Origin: Bradyrhizobium sp. Y36
Lineage (GTDB): Bacteria > Pseudomonadota > Alphaproteobacteria > Rhizobiales > Xanthobacteraceae
Reading direction: 5' to 3'
DNA: 64,000 nucleotides
Assembly: GCF_002531575.1 (NCBI RefSeq)
Contig: NZ_NWTI01000020.1
Span: forward strand, 1 to 64,000
Shown here: piece after piece, positions 7,520 through 14,792 of the stretch
How positions within the stretch are numbered: position 1 is the stretch's first letter
Layout: the number at the start of each line of letters is the position of its first letter
Notes under the pieces: generated by a model
Databases searched by the model: none
The model's input: the letters and a program-made list of their open reading frames with translations, nothing else
Told to the model about the DNA's origin: nothing
Made by a program: the position numbers and the translations under genes

Positions 7520-9034
7520 TCAGTTCTCGGATTCGGTGAACACCTCGTCGCGCTTGGAGCGCAACGCGGGCAGCACCGTGAGCAGCAGCAGGCTCGCCGC
7601 GATCGCGAGCAGCACGGCCGACAGCGGACGCGTCAGGAACACGCTCCAGTCGCCGCGCGAGATCAGCAGCGCGCGGCGCAGGTTCTCTTCCATCAGCGGT
7701 CCCAGCACCATGCCGAGCAGCAGCGGCGCCGGCTCGAAATCGTGCTTGATCAGCCAGTAGCCGACGAGACCGAACACGCCGGCGAGGATGACGTCGACCG
7801 GTGCGTTGTTCACCGAGTAGATGCCGATCGCGCAGAAGATCACGATCGAGGGGAACATCAGCCGGTACGGCACACGGAGCAGCCGGACCCAGATGCCGAC
7901 CAGGGGCAGGTTGATGATGATCAGCATCAGATTGCCGATCCACATCGAGGCGATCATGCCCCAGACGAGGTCGGGCTGCTTCTGCATCACCTGCGGGCCC
8001 GGCACGATGCCGTGGATGGTCATCGCGCCCACCATCAGCGCCATCACCGCGTTCGGCGGGATGCCGAGGGTGAGCAGCGGGATGAAGGAGGTCTGCGCCG
8101 CTGCGTTGTTGGCGCTTTCCGGCGCCGCCACGCCCTCGATCGCGCCGCGGCCGAACCGCTTGGGATCCTTCGCGAGCTTCTTTTCGAGCGTGTAGGCCGC
8201 GAAGGAGGCGATGACGGCGCCGCCGCCCGGCAGGATGCCGAGGATCGAGCCGAGCACGGTGCCGCGCAGAATCGCAGGCGTCGAATCTTTCAGATCCTTC
8301 CTGGTGGGCATCAGACCGGTGATCTTCTGCTGCACGAGGTCGCGGTTCATCTCGGCACCGGCGTCGAGATTGCGGATGATCTCGGCAAAGCCGAACACAC
8401 CCATCGCCACCGTCGCAAAGCCGAGACCGTCGGCGAGCTCGGGAATGTTGAACGCCATGCGCGAGGCGCCGGTCTCGATGTCCGAGCCGACCATGGAGAG
8501 CAACAGGCCGAACACGATCATCGCGATCGCCTTCAGCACCGAGCCCTTGGCCAGCACGACCGCGAAGATCAGGCCGAGCACCATCAGCGAGAAATACTCG
8601 GCCGGACCGAACGCCAGCGCCAGCTTGGTCAGCGGCGCGCCGAGCAGGGCAATCAGCACGGTCGCGACGCAGCCGGCGAAGAACGAGCCGATCGCCGCGA
8701 TCGCCAGCGCCGGGCCGGCGCGGCCCTGCTTGGCCATCTGGTGACCGTCGATGGCGGTGACGACTGATGTCGCCTCACCTGGAATATTGACCAGGATCGA
8801 GGTGGTGGAGCCGCCATACTGAGCGCCGTAATAGATGCCGGCGAGCATGATCAGCGCGCCGACCGGCGGCAGTCCGAAGGTGATCGGAAGCAGCATCGCG
8901 ACCGTGGCGATGGTGCCGATGCCCGGGAGCACGCCGACCAGCGTGCCGACCAGCGCACCGATCAGGCACATCAGCAGGTTGATCGGCGACAGCGCGACGG
9001 CAAAACCGTGAGCGAGGTTGGCAAAGATATCCAT
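7520..9034 (-). CDS. tctA: Tripartite tricarboxylate transporter large permease TctA
   Basis: A 504-residue inner-membrane protein of about 12 transmembrane segments, forming the main transport path of the tripartite tricarboxylate transporter. It carries the family-typical LVGVLPGIGTIATVAMLLPITF near residues 32-53, split here by description. PGEATSVVTAIDGHQMAKQG and the repeat half GSILGILPGGGAVIASFAAY also match. The ATG at 9034 is preferred over a GTG three bases upstream because GAGG lies 5 bases before it. It follows tctB by 7 bases and the two are surely cotranscribed. Confidence 0.94.
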   Translation of the reverse strand: MDIFANLAHGFAVALSPINLLMCLIGALVGTLVGVLPGIGTIATVAMLLPITFGLPPVGALIMLAGIYYGAQYGGSTTSILVNIPGEATSVVTAIDGHQMAKQGRAGPALAIAAIGSFFAGCVATVLIALLGAPLTKLALAFGPAEYFSLMVLGLIFAVVLAKGSVLKAIAMIVFGLLLSMVGSDIETGASRMAFNIPELADGLGFATVAMGVFGFAEIIRNLDAGAEMNRDLVQQKITGLMPTRKDLKDSTPAILRGTVLGSILGILPGGGAVIASFAAYTLEKKLAKDPKRFGRGAIEGVAAPESANNAAAQTSFIPLLTLGIPPNAVMALMVGAMTIHGIVPGPQVMQKQPDLVWGMIASMWIGNLMLIIINLPLVGIWVRLLRVPYRLMFPSIVIFCAIGIYSVNNAPVDVILAGVFGLVGYWLIKHDFEPAPLLLGMVLGPLMEENLRRALLISRGDWSVFLTRPLSAVLLAIAASLLLLTVLPALRSKRDEVFTESEN

Positions 9035-9041
9035 CACACCC

Positions 9042-9803
9042 TCACTGGATCAGGAAACGCGGAAACATCGGCATCGGCAGGCCGAGCACGTAGGGAAAGA
9101 GGATGGCACAGCCGATCGTCAGGCAAGCGCCGACGATGGCGGCCTCCAGCCAGCGCGTCTCGTTCGATCCCGTCGCCGCGATCATGAAGCTCGCAAAGGC
9201 CGTGACCACGAGGCCGAGGGAGCGGATCGACAGCGCGAAGAACAGGATCGCGGCCATAACGAATAGCGGCCCGCGCCAGGCATAATGGGCCATCGCCGGC
9301 CCGTCGCTCAGGAGGCCGGTCAAGGCGATGCCGGCGGACAAGGCGACCAGCAGTCCGCCGAACATCCGCGGCGCAGTGCCGGCGCCGAAGGAGAAGCCGC
9401 GCATGCCCTGCAGATCGCTCGAGGCCCACAGCGCGAACAGCGCCAGCGCCATCAGGATCACGCCGCCGACATAGTCCTGGGCCGACCTGATGGTCATGAA
9501 CAGCGTGACGATCGCCACCGCAAAGAGCGGATAGGAGTAGATCAGCGCCAGCAGGACCTCGGATGACGCCTTCTTGGTGTCACCGCTGGCCGCTCCGATC
9601 AGCGCGCCGGGCGCACCGGCGAACAACGCCGTGGCGTGGGCCATCACCACTGCGGCCGGACCGCGGCCGGCGCCCCAGCCGAAAATCGTCCCGATCGACC
9701 AGATGAATTCGAAAATCTGCGGCGCTATCGCCAGCAGACAGAAGCCGAGCGCCACCGAGGTGTTTCGGGTGGCAGTCGCCGAGTGGCCCATCGTATCGGC
9801 CAT
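9042..9803 (-). CDS. tctB: Tripartite tricarboxylate transporter small membrane protein TctB
   Basis: A 253-residue hydrophobic protein with about seven predicted membrane segments, longer than the usual 150-residue TctB. The C-terminal half (about 110-250) looks like the TctB domain. The N-terminal third (about 15-110) adds extra membrane segments and a GWGAGRGPAAV loop. Identity rests on position immediately upstream of tctA and on topology more than on sharp motifs. It starts the tctBAC unit. Confidence 0.75.
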   Translation of the reverse strand: MADTMGHSATATRNTSVALGFCLLAIAPQIFEFIWSIGTIFGWGAGRGPAAVVMAHATALFAGAPGALIGAASGDTKKASSEVLLALIYSYPLFAVAIVTLFMTIRSAQDYVGGVILMALALFALWASSDLQGMRGFSFGAGTAPRMFGGLLVALSAGIALTGLLSDGPAMAHYAWRGPLFVMAAILFFALSIRSLGLVVTAFASFMIAATGSNETRWLEAAIVGACLTIGCAILFPYVLGLPMPMFPRFLIQ

Positions 9804-9894
9804 GCATGTCTCCTCCGCGACCTGTAAGTCACGAGCACTGTTGTTCTAAATCGGCTGGAATTGGATCCCCCGCCCGATCACTGCCTAGCCATTT

Positions 9895-10428
9895 TCATCG
9901 CACAATGCCAGCAAAACCCAACAGGCCCCCGGCGAGCAGGAGCCAGAGTGGATTGATGCGCGAGACCGATGCGATCAGCGCAACCATTGCGGTCAGAAGC
10001 AGTGCAGCAATCGTGCGATCGGTCGACTGGGCCAGGATCAGGGCACTCGCGGCCATCAATCCAATCGAGAGCGGAACCAGTGCAGCCTGAATCAGGCCGG
10101 GCCAGCGCGATTGGCTGGGCCTGTTCAGCAACCGGCTGACATAATAGGCAAGCAGCGCCGTCGGCACGCACATCGCCAACGTCGCCGCCAGCGCGCCCGG
10201 AATGCCGGCGACCGCATAGCCGATTAACGTCACGATAAGCACGTTTGGACCTGGCGAGAGCTGCGCGATCGCATAGGCATCGCTGAACTGCTTGTCGGTC
10301 ATCCAGTGCTGCACCTCGACGGCGATGCGGTGCATCTCGGGCACCGCCGCCGCAGCGCCGCCGACCGCGAACAGCGACATCAGTCCAAAGGTGGAGATCA
10401 GTGCCCAGATCGGGCTCTCGGCATTCAT
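9895..10428 (-). CDS. Chromate transporter family protein, half 2 (ChrA-like)
   Basis: A 177-residue membrane protein with the chromate transporter (CHR) domain: FAVGGAAAAVPEMHRIAVE, HWMTDKQFSDAYAIAQLSPGPN and about six membrane segments. Long ChrA proteins contain two such domains in one chain. Here they are encoded by two adjacent genes, the short-chain CHR arrangement. It overlaps the upstream half by 4 bases (ATGA). Chromate export is the named family function, but the natural substrate of many members is unproven. Confidence 0.87.
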   Translation of the reverse strand: MNAESPIWALISTFGLMSLFAVGGAAAAVPEMHRIAVEVQHWMTDKQFSDAYAIAQLSPGPNVLIVTLIGYAVAGIPGALAATLAMCVPTALLAYYVSRLLNRPSQSRWPGLIQAALVPLSIGLMAASALILAQSTDRTIAALLLTAMVALIASVSRINPLWLLLAGGLLGFAGIVR

Positions 10429-11021
10429 GCTGCTACATTCCGCCGCAGGAAAAAAGTGGCGCCGATACTGACGGGGATCGCAACCAGCAGCACCGCCGGA
10501 AGCGACAGGCGGAATACGCCGATGGCGAGGAACACGCCGAGCATCAGGATCAGTGCGAGCGGATCCGCCCGCTTCAGCAGCGGCGTCATCATGCGAAAGA
10601 CCACCGCGATCAACAGCCCCACCGCAGCGCAGGAGATGCCGGCGAGGCTGCGGCGGAGCACGTCGAGGTCGCCGAAACGGGCGTAGGCGATCGCGAGCAC
10701 CGTCATGATCAGCGTCGGCGGCAGCAGCAGCCCGGCAAAGGCGGCAACCCCGCCGGCAATGCCGCGCAGCCTCGACCCGAACACCATCGACAGGTTGACG
10801 ATGTTGGGCCCGGGCAGGAAATGACAGAGCGCGAAGGTCTCGTTGAACTCGTCCGCCGTCATCCAGCGGTGCTGCTCGACGATGGCCCGCCGGGCAAATA
10901 CCAAGACCCCGCCGAAACCGGCCAGCGACATCCGGGCGAAGGCCAGGAACAGCGCGGCCAGGCCCGGCGCTGCGGTGACGGGATCCGGCTCTTGGACGGC
11001 CGGTGCTGAATCCGGGGACAT
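10425..11021 (-). CDS. Chromate transporter family protein, half 1 (ChrA-like)
   Basis: A 198-residue CHR-domain membrane protein with RMSLAGFGGVLVFARRAIVE, QHRWMTADEFNETFALCHFL and PGPNIVNLSMVFG, the conserved N-terminal signature. About six membrane segments follow. It is the first gene of the two-gene short-chain pair and is coupled to the second by a 4-base overlap. Both halves probably assemble as a heterodimer with antiparallel topology. Confidence 0.88.
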   Translation of the reverse strand: MSPDSAPAVQEPDPVTAAPGLAALFLAFARMSLAGFGGVLVFARRAIVEQHRWMTADEFNETFALCHFLPGPNIVNLSMVFGSRLRGIAGGVAAFAGLLLPPTLIMTVLAIAYARFGDLDVLRRSLAGISCAAVGLLIAVVFRMMTPLLKRADPLALILMLGVFLAIGVFRLSLPAVLLVAIPVSIGATFFLRRNVAA

Positions 11022-11138
11022 GTCAGGAGCTTAGAACGAGGGTCGCGCTGCGGCCAAGGTCACGCTCGCCTCGGTCCGGGCCTATCCAAAGGGAACCGCA
11101 CCCCGTCCGCGCGAAACCCCTGTCTTTCGAAACCTCTG

Positions 11139-11480
11139 CCCCCTATATTGGGGGTGCCGGTTCGCCGGCTATGGAAATAAACGGTCGTCGCAATAAACCA
11201 TTCGGACCCGGGGGCGGTACCCGGCGCCTCCACCAAAGCCCACCAGCGGGCTCATCCAAAGCGGGCTTTGGCGGGGGCGAAATAGGATCGACGAGGGCGT
11301 AAAGGGCGTACTTTTTCCCGGTATTGTTCCGCCGTTATCGGGCTACTGCAATAGTTGCCAACGACAACTTTGCTCCGGTTGCTCAGGCTGCGTAACGCAG
11401 TTTGAAAGACCACTCTAAAGTCCTAACGGGTTAAGCTCCGTTAGGCGGGGTTCGGAGGCACCTGGCAACAGAAGCCTCCA
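11139..11480 (+). ncRNA. ssrA: Transfer-messenger RNA, circularly permuted two-piece alpha type
   Basis: This rescues stalled ribosomes and tags the unfinished proteins for proteolysis. The gene is permuted: the acceptor piece comes first and ends CGCCTCC-A-CCA at 11225-11235. A loop segment (about 11236-11272) is cut out, and the coding piece starts GGGGGCG at 11273-11279. These two ends pair to form the 7-base acceptor stem with one G-U pair. The T-arm is at about 11208-11224 (CCGGG/CCCGG). The tag frame is at 11357-11395. The 3' region ends in a GGAGGC/GCCTCC hairpin at about 11453-11478. The outer ends are estimates. It lies upstream of sspB, whose product delivers tagged proteins to ClpXP. 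Confidence 0.93.
11357..11395 (+). other. tmRNA tag reading frame
   Basis: The resume codon GCC follows TAGTT, as in the conserved tmRNA context. The frame then encodes ANDNFAPVAQAA and ends with TAA at 11393. The ANDN start and the AA end are the parts recognised by SspB and ClpX respectively. Confidence 0.9.
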
Positions 11481-11594
11481 CTTACCTTTATTTCTTCCCC
11501 GGCGGGGACTCCTGCTCACCCGTCAGGCGCGATATTATTGCGGCTTGGCGAGTCGAGCCGGCCGGTTCGGCTTCGGGGATGCAACAGGACCACC

Positions 11595-12113
11595 ATGGCG
11601 ACCGATCATATCCGATACGATGTGCTGGCCCGCGACGCGCTGCGCGGCGTGCTGCGGAAGGTGCTGACCGATGCCGCGGCCCATGGCCTGCCGGGGGAGC
11701 ACCATTTCTTCATCACCTTCGTGTCGAAGGCCGAGGGCGTGAAACTGTCGTCGCGGCTGCTCGCGCAATATCCGGAAGAGATGACCATCATCCTCCAGCA
11801 TCAATTCTGGGACCTGACCGTGCTCGAGGACCGCTTCGAGGTCGGCCTGTCCTTCGGCGGCATTCCGGAACGCCTGATCGTGCCGTTCAGCGCCATCAAG
11901 AGCTTCCTCGATCCGTCCGTGAAATTCGGCCTCCAGTTCGACACCTCCGACGTCGCCGAGGTCGCGCCGGAGAATTTGCCGGCGGCTCCCGCGCCGTCGG
12001 CCGTCGCCGTGCAGACCCCCGGTGCTGAATCCGCTGAAAGCACCGAGGAGCCGGAGACCCCGACCAAGGGTGGCGCCGAAGTGGTGCGGCTCGATCGTTT
12101 CCGCAAGAAATGA
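11595..12113 (+). CDS. sspB: SspB family ClpXP adaptor (alpha type)
   Basis: A 172-residue adaptor that binds ssrA-tagged proteins and tethers them to ClpX. The folded domain (about 1-115) contains HHFFITFVSKAEGVKLSSRL and a second strand set with FWDLTVLEDRFEVGLSFGGI. A Pro/Ala/Glu-rich flexible linker follows (about 125-158), then a C-terminal VVRLDRFRKK. The last motif resembles the short ClpX-docking tail of SspB proteins; that role is inferred. The start at 11595 gives MATDHIRYD. The gene lies about 115 bases after the tmRNA gene. Confidence 0.9.
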   Translation: MATDHIRYDVLARDALRGVLRKVLTDAAAHGLPGEHHFFITFVSKAEGVKLSSRLLAQYPEEMTIILQHQFWDLTVLEDRFEVGLSFGGIPERLIVPFSAIKSFLDPSVKFGLQFDTSDVAEVAPENLPAAPAPSAVAVQTPGAESAESTEEPETPTKGGAEVVRLDRFRKK

Positions 12114-12215
12114 TCTAGGTTGGCCGCGAAGCCGTCGCGCCCGGCCAGACTGCCTAATATAGAAGAGCACATGACAAGGCCGCGCGGCACCTCGCGCGGC
12201 AGAATGGATGTGCTC

Positions 12216-13637
12216 ATGGCCAAAGCTTCCCGATCGAAGACCGCCCGCCCCGCGACCCGTACCGAGACCGACAGTTTCGGTCCCATCGAGGTCCCCGCCG
12301 ACCGCTATTGGGGTGCGCAGACCGAACGCTCGCGCCAGAATTTCCGCATCGGCACCGACCGCATGCCGATCTCCCTGGTGCACGCGCTCGGCATCGTCAA
12401 GCTCGCCGCCGCACAGTCCAACCTCGAGCTCGGCCTGCTCGACCGGCGCCGCGCGGGTGCCATCATCCGCGCCGCACGCGAGGTGATCGAGGGCAAGCTG
12501 GACGATCATTTCCCGCTCGTCGTATGGCAGACAGGCTCCGGCACCCAGAGCAACATGAACCTCAACGAGGTGATCGCCAACCGCGCCAACGAGCTCCTGG
12601 GCGGCGAGCTCGGCGCCAAGAAGCCGGTGCATCCCAACGACCACGTCAACATGAGCCAGTCGTCGAACGACTCTTTCCCGACCGCGATGCATATCGCAGC
12701 CGCAAGCCGCATCGATGCCGATCTCGTCCCCGCCCTCGGCGAGCTGCTGCGCGCGCTGCGCAAGAAGGAGAAGGCGTTCGCAAAAATCGTCAAGATCGGC
12801 CGCACCCATACCCAGGATGCGACGCCGCTGACGCTCGGCCAGGAATTTTCCGGCTATGCGGCGCAGGTCGAGAGCGGCATCGCCCGGCTCAAGATCGCGG
12901 TGAAGGACCTCCATCCGCTGGCGCAGGGCGGCACCGCCGTCGGCACCGGCCTCAATTCGAAGCCGCGCTTTGCCAAGCTGTTCGCCAAGCACGTCGCCTC
13001 CATCACGAAGCTCCCCTTCACCAGCGCCGCCAACAAATTCGAGGCGCTGGCCTCGAACGATGCCTATGTGCTGGCGCACGGCGCCATCAATTCGGTCGCG
13101 ACCGGCCTGTTCAAGATCGCCAACGACATCCGCCTCCTGGGATCGGGCCCGCGCTCGGGACTGGGCGAATTGATCCTGCCGGAGAACGAGCCGGGCTCCT
13201 CGATCATGCCGGGGAAGGTCAATCCAACCCAGTGCGAGGCGATGACCATGGTGTGCTGCCAGGTGTTCGGCAATCACACCGCCATCACGGTCGCCGGCAG
13301 CCAGGGCCATTTCGAGCTCAACGTCTACAAGCCCGTGCTGGCCTACAACATGCTGCACTCGATCCGCCTGCTGGCGGATGCCGCGCGATCCTTCACCGAG
13401 CATTGCGTCAGCGGCATCCGCGCCGACGAAAAGCGCATCAATGAGCTGATGCAGCGCTCGCTGATGCTGGTGACGGCGCTCGCCCCGAAGATCGGCTACG
13501 ACAACGCCGCCAAGGTGGCCAAGACGGCCCATGCCAACGGCACCACGTTGAAGGAGGAGGCGCTGCGGCTCGGCTTCGTCTCGGCGGACGAGTTCGATCG
13601 CCTGGTGCGTCCCGAGAAGATGACCAGCCCGGGATAA
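12216..13637 (+). CDS. fumC: Class II fumarate hydratase
   Basis: A 473-residue iron-independent fumarase interconverting fumarate and malate in the TCA cycle. It has the IEVPADRYWGAQTERSRQNF start, QTGSGTQSNMNLNEVIANRA, NDHVNMSQSSNDSFPTAMH and the superfamily signature GSSIMPGKVNPTQCEAM at about 328-344. A basic N-terminal extension of about 20 residues precedes the conserved part. The ATG at 12216 is favoured; the frame is open further upstream without conserved sequence. Two small genes follow on the same strand and form a conserved neighbourhood in related genomes. Confidence 0.95.
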   Translation: MAKASRSKTARPATRTETDSFGPIEVPADRYWGAQTERSRQNFRIGTDRMPISLVHALGIVKLAAAQSNLELGLLDRRRAGAIIRAAREVIEGKLDDHFPLVVWQTGSGTQSNMNLNEVIANRANELLGGELGAKKPVHPNDHVNMSQSSNDSFPTAMHIAAASRIDADLVPALGELLRALRKKEKAFAKIVKIGRTHTQDATPLTLGQEFSGYAAQVESGIARLKIAVKDLHPLAQGGTAVGTGLNSKPRFAKLFAKHVASITKLPFTSAANKFEALASNDAYVLAHGAINSVATGLFKIANDIRLLGSGPRSGLGELILPENEPGSSIMPGKVNPTQCEAMTMVCCQVFGNHTAITVAGSQGHFELNVYKPVLAYNMLHSIRLLADAARSFTEHCVSGIRADEKRINELMQRSLMLVTALAPKIGYDNAAKVAKTAHANGTTLKEEALRLGFVSADEFDRLVRPEKMTSPG

Positions 13638-13917
13638 AATTCCGAATTCCGATCGCCATCCGTAATGATACGGACGCTCCTCGCCCAGAAATGTGCGGCT
13701 TTGGGGGCGGGATTTGATTACCGTCAATGTTCCGGCGGAACGGCGTGCTACGCAGCCATTCCGCCCCTCGACGGGGGTCAAATTCATCGTTTGATGGCCC
13801 GAGGGGCCGATTGACGAGGACGAGCGAATGGCGATCAAGTCTTGTAGGGCGCAACGCGGCACCCTGTTTCTGAATGTTTCATCCAGCCTGAAGAGGATCG
13901 GATGATGGAGACGCGGC

Positions 13918-14106
13918 ATGGGGAACGTCATCAACCTGAATCGTTTCAGGAAGCGCGCCGAGCGGGAAGCCTCGGCGAAACAGGCGGACGTCAACCGGAC
14001 GAAGTTCGGTCGCACGAAGGCGGAACGGTCGGCGGAGGAGACGCGCGCGGACAAGGCGAAGGCGCACCTGGATCAGCATCAGATCGATCGCGAGGAGCAG
14101 CCATGA
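13918..14106 (+). CDS. DUF4169 family small protein
   Basis: A 62-residue, very charged protein that begins MGNVINLNRFRKRAEREASA, with Arg, Lys and Glu through most of its length, probably one long helix. The NLNRFRK start is typical of the DUF4169 family. It sits 280 bases after fumC and overlaps the next gene by 4 bases (ATGA), so the two small proteins are made together. Function unknown; its composition suggests nucleic acid or protein binding. Confidence 0.8.
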   Translation: MGNVINLNRFRKRAEREASAKQADVNRTKFGRTKAERSAEETRADKAKAHLDQHQIDREEQP

Positions 14107-14354
14107 AGTCGCCCGTCGTGAAGCGGTCGATCGTCGTCGCCGGGCACAAGACCAGCGTCAGCCTGGAAGAGGCGTTCTGGAACGGCATGAAGGAGATTTC
14201 CGGCCTGCGCAACATGACGTTGTCCGAGCTGGTCGGCGAGATCGACAACAACCGCCAGCAGGGCAACCTGTCGTCGGCGATCCGCCTGTTCGTCCTGGAC
14301 TACTTCAAGAGCCGCGCCATGGCCGCCCAGCCGGACAAGGTCCCGGCCCAGTAG
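14103..14354 (+). CDS. Ribbon-helix-helix domain protein
   Basis: An 83-residue protein with the compact pattern of a ribbon-helix-helix fold: strand KRSIVVAGHKTSVSL, helix EEAFWNGMKEISGL, and helix TLSELVGEIDNN. This resembles the RHH_4 type often annotated as an aryl-sulfate sulfotransferase-like or DNA-binding protein. It may regulate its own transcript. It overlaps the DUF4169 gene by 4 bases. No toxin partner is encoded nearby, so I do not call it an antitoxin. Confidence 0.8.
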   Translation: MKSPVVKRSIVVAGHKTSVSLEEAFWNGMKEISGLRNMTLSELVGEIDNNRQQGNLSSAIRLFVLDYFKSRAMAAQPDKVPAQ

Positions 14355-14397
14355 CCAACCCAACCCCGGGGGGCACCTTTGACGGGCGCTCCGCCAT

Positions 14398-14426
14398 CCG
14401 CACTTTAAAATCACTCTAAGGTGCGG
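14398..14426 (+). promoter_or_regulatory. Palindromic iron-control-like operator upstream of feoA
   Basis: The core at 14404-14420 (TTTAAAATCACTCTAAG) agrees with 14 of 17 positions of the iron control element pattern I recall for the regulator Irr in rhizobia (TTTRGAAYNRTTCYAAA). It is framed by perfect outer arms CCGCAC and GTGCGG. It lies about 55 bases before the feoA start. The assignment to Irr is from memory of the consensus and is tentative. Confidence 0.5.
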
Positions 14427-14479
14427 TTTCAGCGAGCGCGCGCGCTTGACCTCACTGCCTTGCGTTGAAAATACAGGGC

Positions 14480-14755
14480 ATGACCGACACCAATGATACG
14501 CGCCCGCACATGCCGCTGGGTTTGGCCCAGCGCGGCTATACCGGCGTCATCCAGCAACTTTCGGCTCGCCAGGCGGGCTCGGCGCTCTCGGACATCGAGC
14601 TCGAGAGCCGCCTGATCGAGCTCGGCTTCGTCGAGGGCGCGCGGGTGGAGGTCCTGCATGAGGGGCTGGTCGGGCGCGACCCGATCGCCGTGCGGGTCGA
14701 CAGCATCACGATCGCCGTCCGCCGCCGCGAAGCCATGGCCATCATCGTCGCTTAA
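14480..14755 (+). CDS. feoA: Ferrous iron transport protein A
   Basis: A 91-residue cytoplasmic SH3-like protein that supports FeoB. It has the FeoA pattern: the LIELGFVEGARVEVLHEG core and DPIAVRVDSITIAVRRREA near the C-terminus. An N-terminal extension MTDTNDTRPHMPLGLAQRG is slightly longer than in short FeoA proteins. The ATG at 14480 has CAGGG just upstream. feoB starts 37 bases after its stop, so the pair forms an operon. Confidence 0.93.
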   Translation: MTDTNDTRPHMPLGLAQRGYTGVIQQLSARQAGSALSDIELESRLIELGFVEGARVEVLHEGLVGRDPIAVRVDSITIAVRRREAMAIIVA

Positions 14756-14792
14756 GACCGCGACCGTATATCTGCCCCAGGCCCTTGATCCC

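Noticed and set aside
11415..11450. CTCTAAAG and CTAACGGGTTAAGCTCCGTTAG hairpin as a regulatory site
   Set aside because: It lies within the coding piece of the tmRNA and is part of its structure (pseudoknot/stem), not an operator.
11535..14054. 839-codon minus-strand open frame opposite sspB and fumC
   Set aside because: It crosses two recognised genes and an intergenic gap, with low-complexity mirror composition. The genes on the plus strand explain the region.
14103..14354. Toxin-antitoxin module from the ribbon-helix-helix gene
   Set aside because: Its partner DUF4169 protein has no toxin fold and the order follows a metabolic gene.
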